Assembly: GCA_027028805.1 (NCBI GenBank)
Contig: JALVHX010000061.1
Coordinates: 1 to 5,486, forward strand
Origin: Desulfurococcales archaeon
GTDB lineage: Archaea; Thermoproteota; Thermoprotei_A; Sulfolobales; Desulfurococcaceae
DNA length: 5,486 nt
Direction of reading: 5' to 3'
Position numbers and translations under genes: made by a program. How positions within the stretch are numbered: position 1 is the stretch's first letter; each line of letters starts with the position of its first letter. This document shows, piece after piece, positions 5,475 to 5,486 of this stretch. A model generated the notes under the pieces. The model was not told the DNA's origin. It searched no databases and saw only the letters and a list, made by a program, of their open reading frames with translations.

Positions 5475-5486
5475 CGGGAGCCGCCC

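Noticed and set aside
5402..5485. Short minus-strand open frame entering from the right edge and ending in TAA at 5402-5404, possibly the tail of an upstream operon gene
   Set aside because: Only 27 codons are visible, without a recognisable motif, and two minus-strand frames are open here because the region is GC-rich. The palindrome and repeat argue for a regulatory reading. Sequence to the right would settle it.
5435..5486. Possible leaderless plus-strand gene starting at TTG 5435, about 30 bases after the plus-strand reading of the TATA-like box
   Set aside because: Only 17 codons before the edge, with low-complexity Gly/Pro/Ala content. The A/T box is better explained as the operon promoter.
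5460..5486. GC-rich right edge considered as the start of a tRNA or other structured RNA
   Set aside because: No D-arm or other conserved tRNA sequence can be seen in the few bases available.
1..5486. CRISPR arrays, insertion sequences, attachment sites
   Set aside because: No regularly spaced repeats, transposase motifs or terminal inverted repeats were found. The only long repeats are the protein module copies at 3169-4464.

Overview
The window looks like part of a hyperthermophilic archaeal chromosome, most likely a crenarchaeon (Thermoproteota). This rests on A/T-rich archaeal TATA-type elements, Shine-Dalgarno sites that fit the archaeal 16S tail, heavy use of AGG and ATA codons, dense GC-rich packing, and protein families that look archaeal. 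The genus cannot be fixed from sequence alone.

Layout. Positions 1-273 (+) are the 3' end of a 5-formyltetrahydrofolate cyclo-ligase gene that begins outside the window. A 56-bp convergent gap (274-329) follows. Positions 330-5343 are filled by three genes on the minus strand, transcribed right to left with gaps of only about 30-37 bp, so they are almost certainly one operon. In order of transcription: (1) a 741-residue membrane-anchored protein made of about six tandem OB-fold-like domains (5343 to 3118); (2) a polytopic membrane protein of the archaeal TctA-like family, COG1784 type (3081/3087 to 1750); (3) a YdjM/DUF457-type membrane-bound putative metal-dependent hydrolase with a large soluble insertion that contains another OB-fold (1712 to 330). 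A TATA-like element at about 5401-5413 is well placed to drive the operon. Upstream of it lie a perfect 19-bp palindrome and a 12-bp direct repeat.

How the genes may work together (inference). The TctA-like permease has no recognisable TctB or TctC partner here. The gene in the receptor position encodes an anchored, extracytoplasmic OB-fold array instead. The third protein has a predicted metal-site hydrolase core and an OB-fold on the opposite, probably cytoplasmic, face. The simplest reading is an envelope system in which OB-fold domains on both sides of the membrane serve a permease-like protein. The substrate is unknown; polyanions, nucleic-acid fragments, sugars or metals are all possible. 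The most unusual detail is a CXXCH motif followed by a His-His pair, carried on an insertion in one copy of a duplicated two-OB module. It suggests a haem c or metal site in an otherwise plain beta-barrel array.
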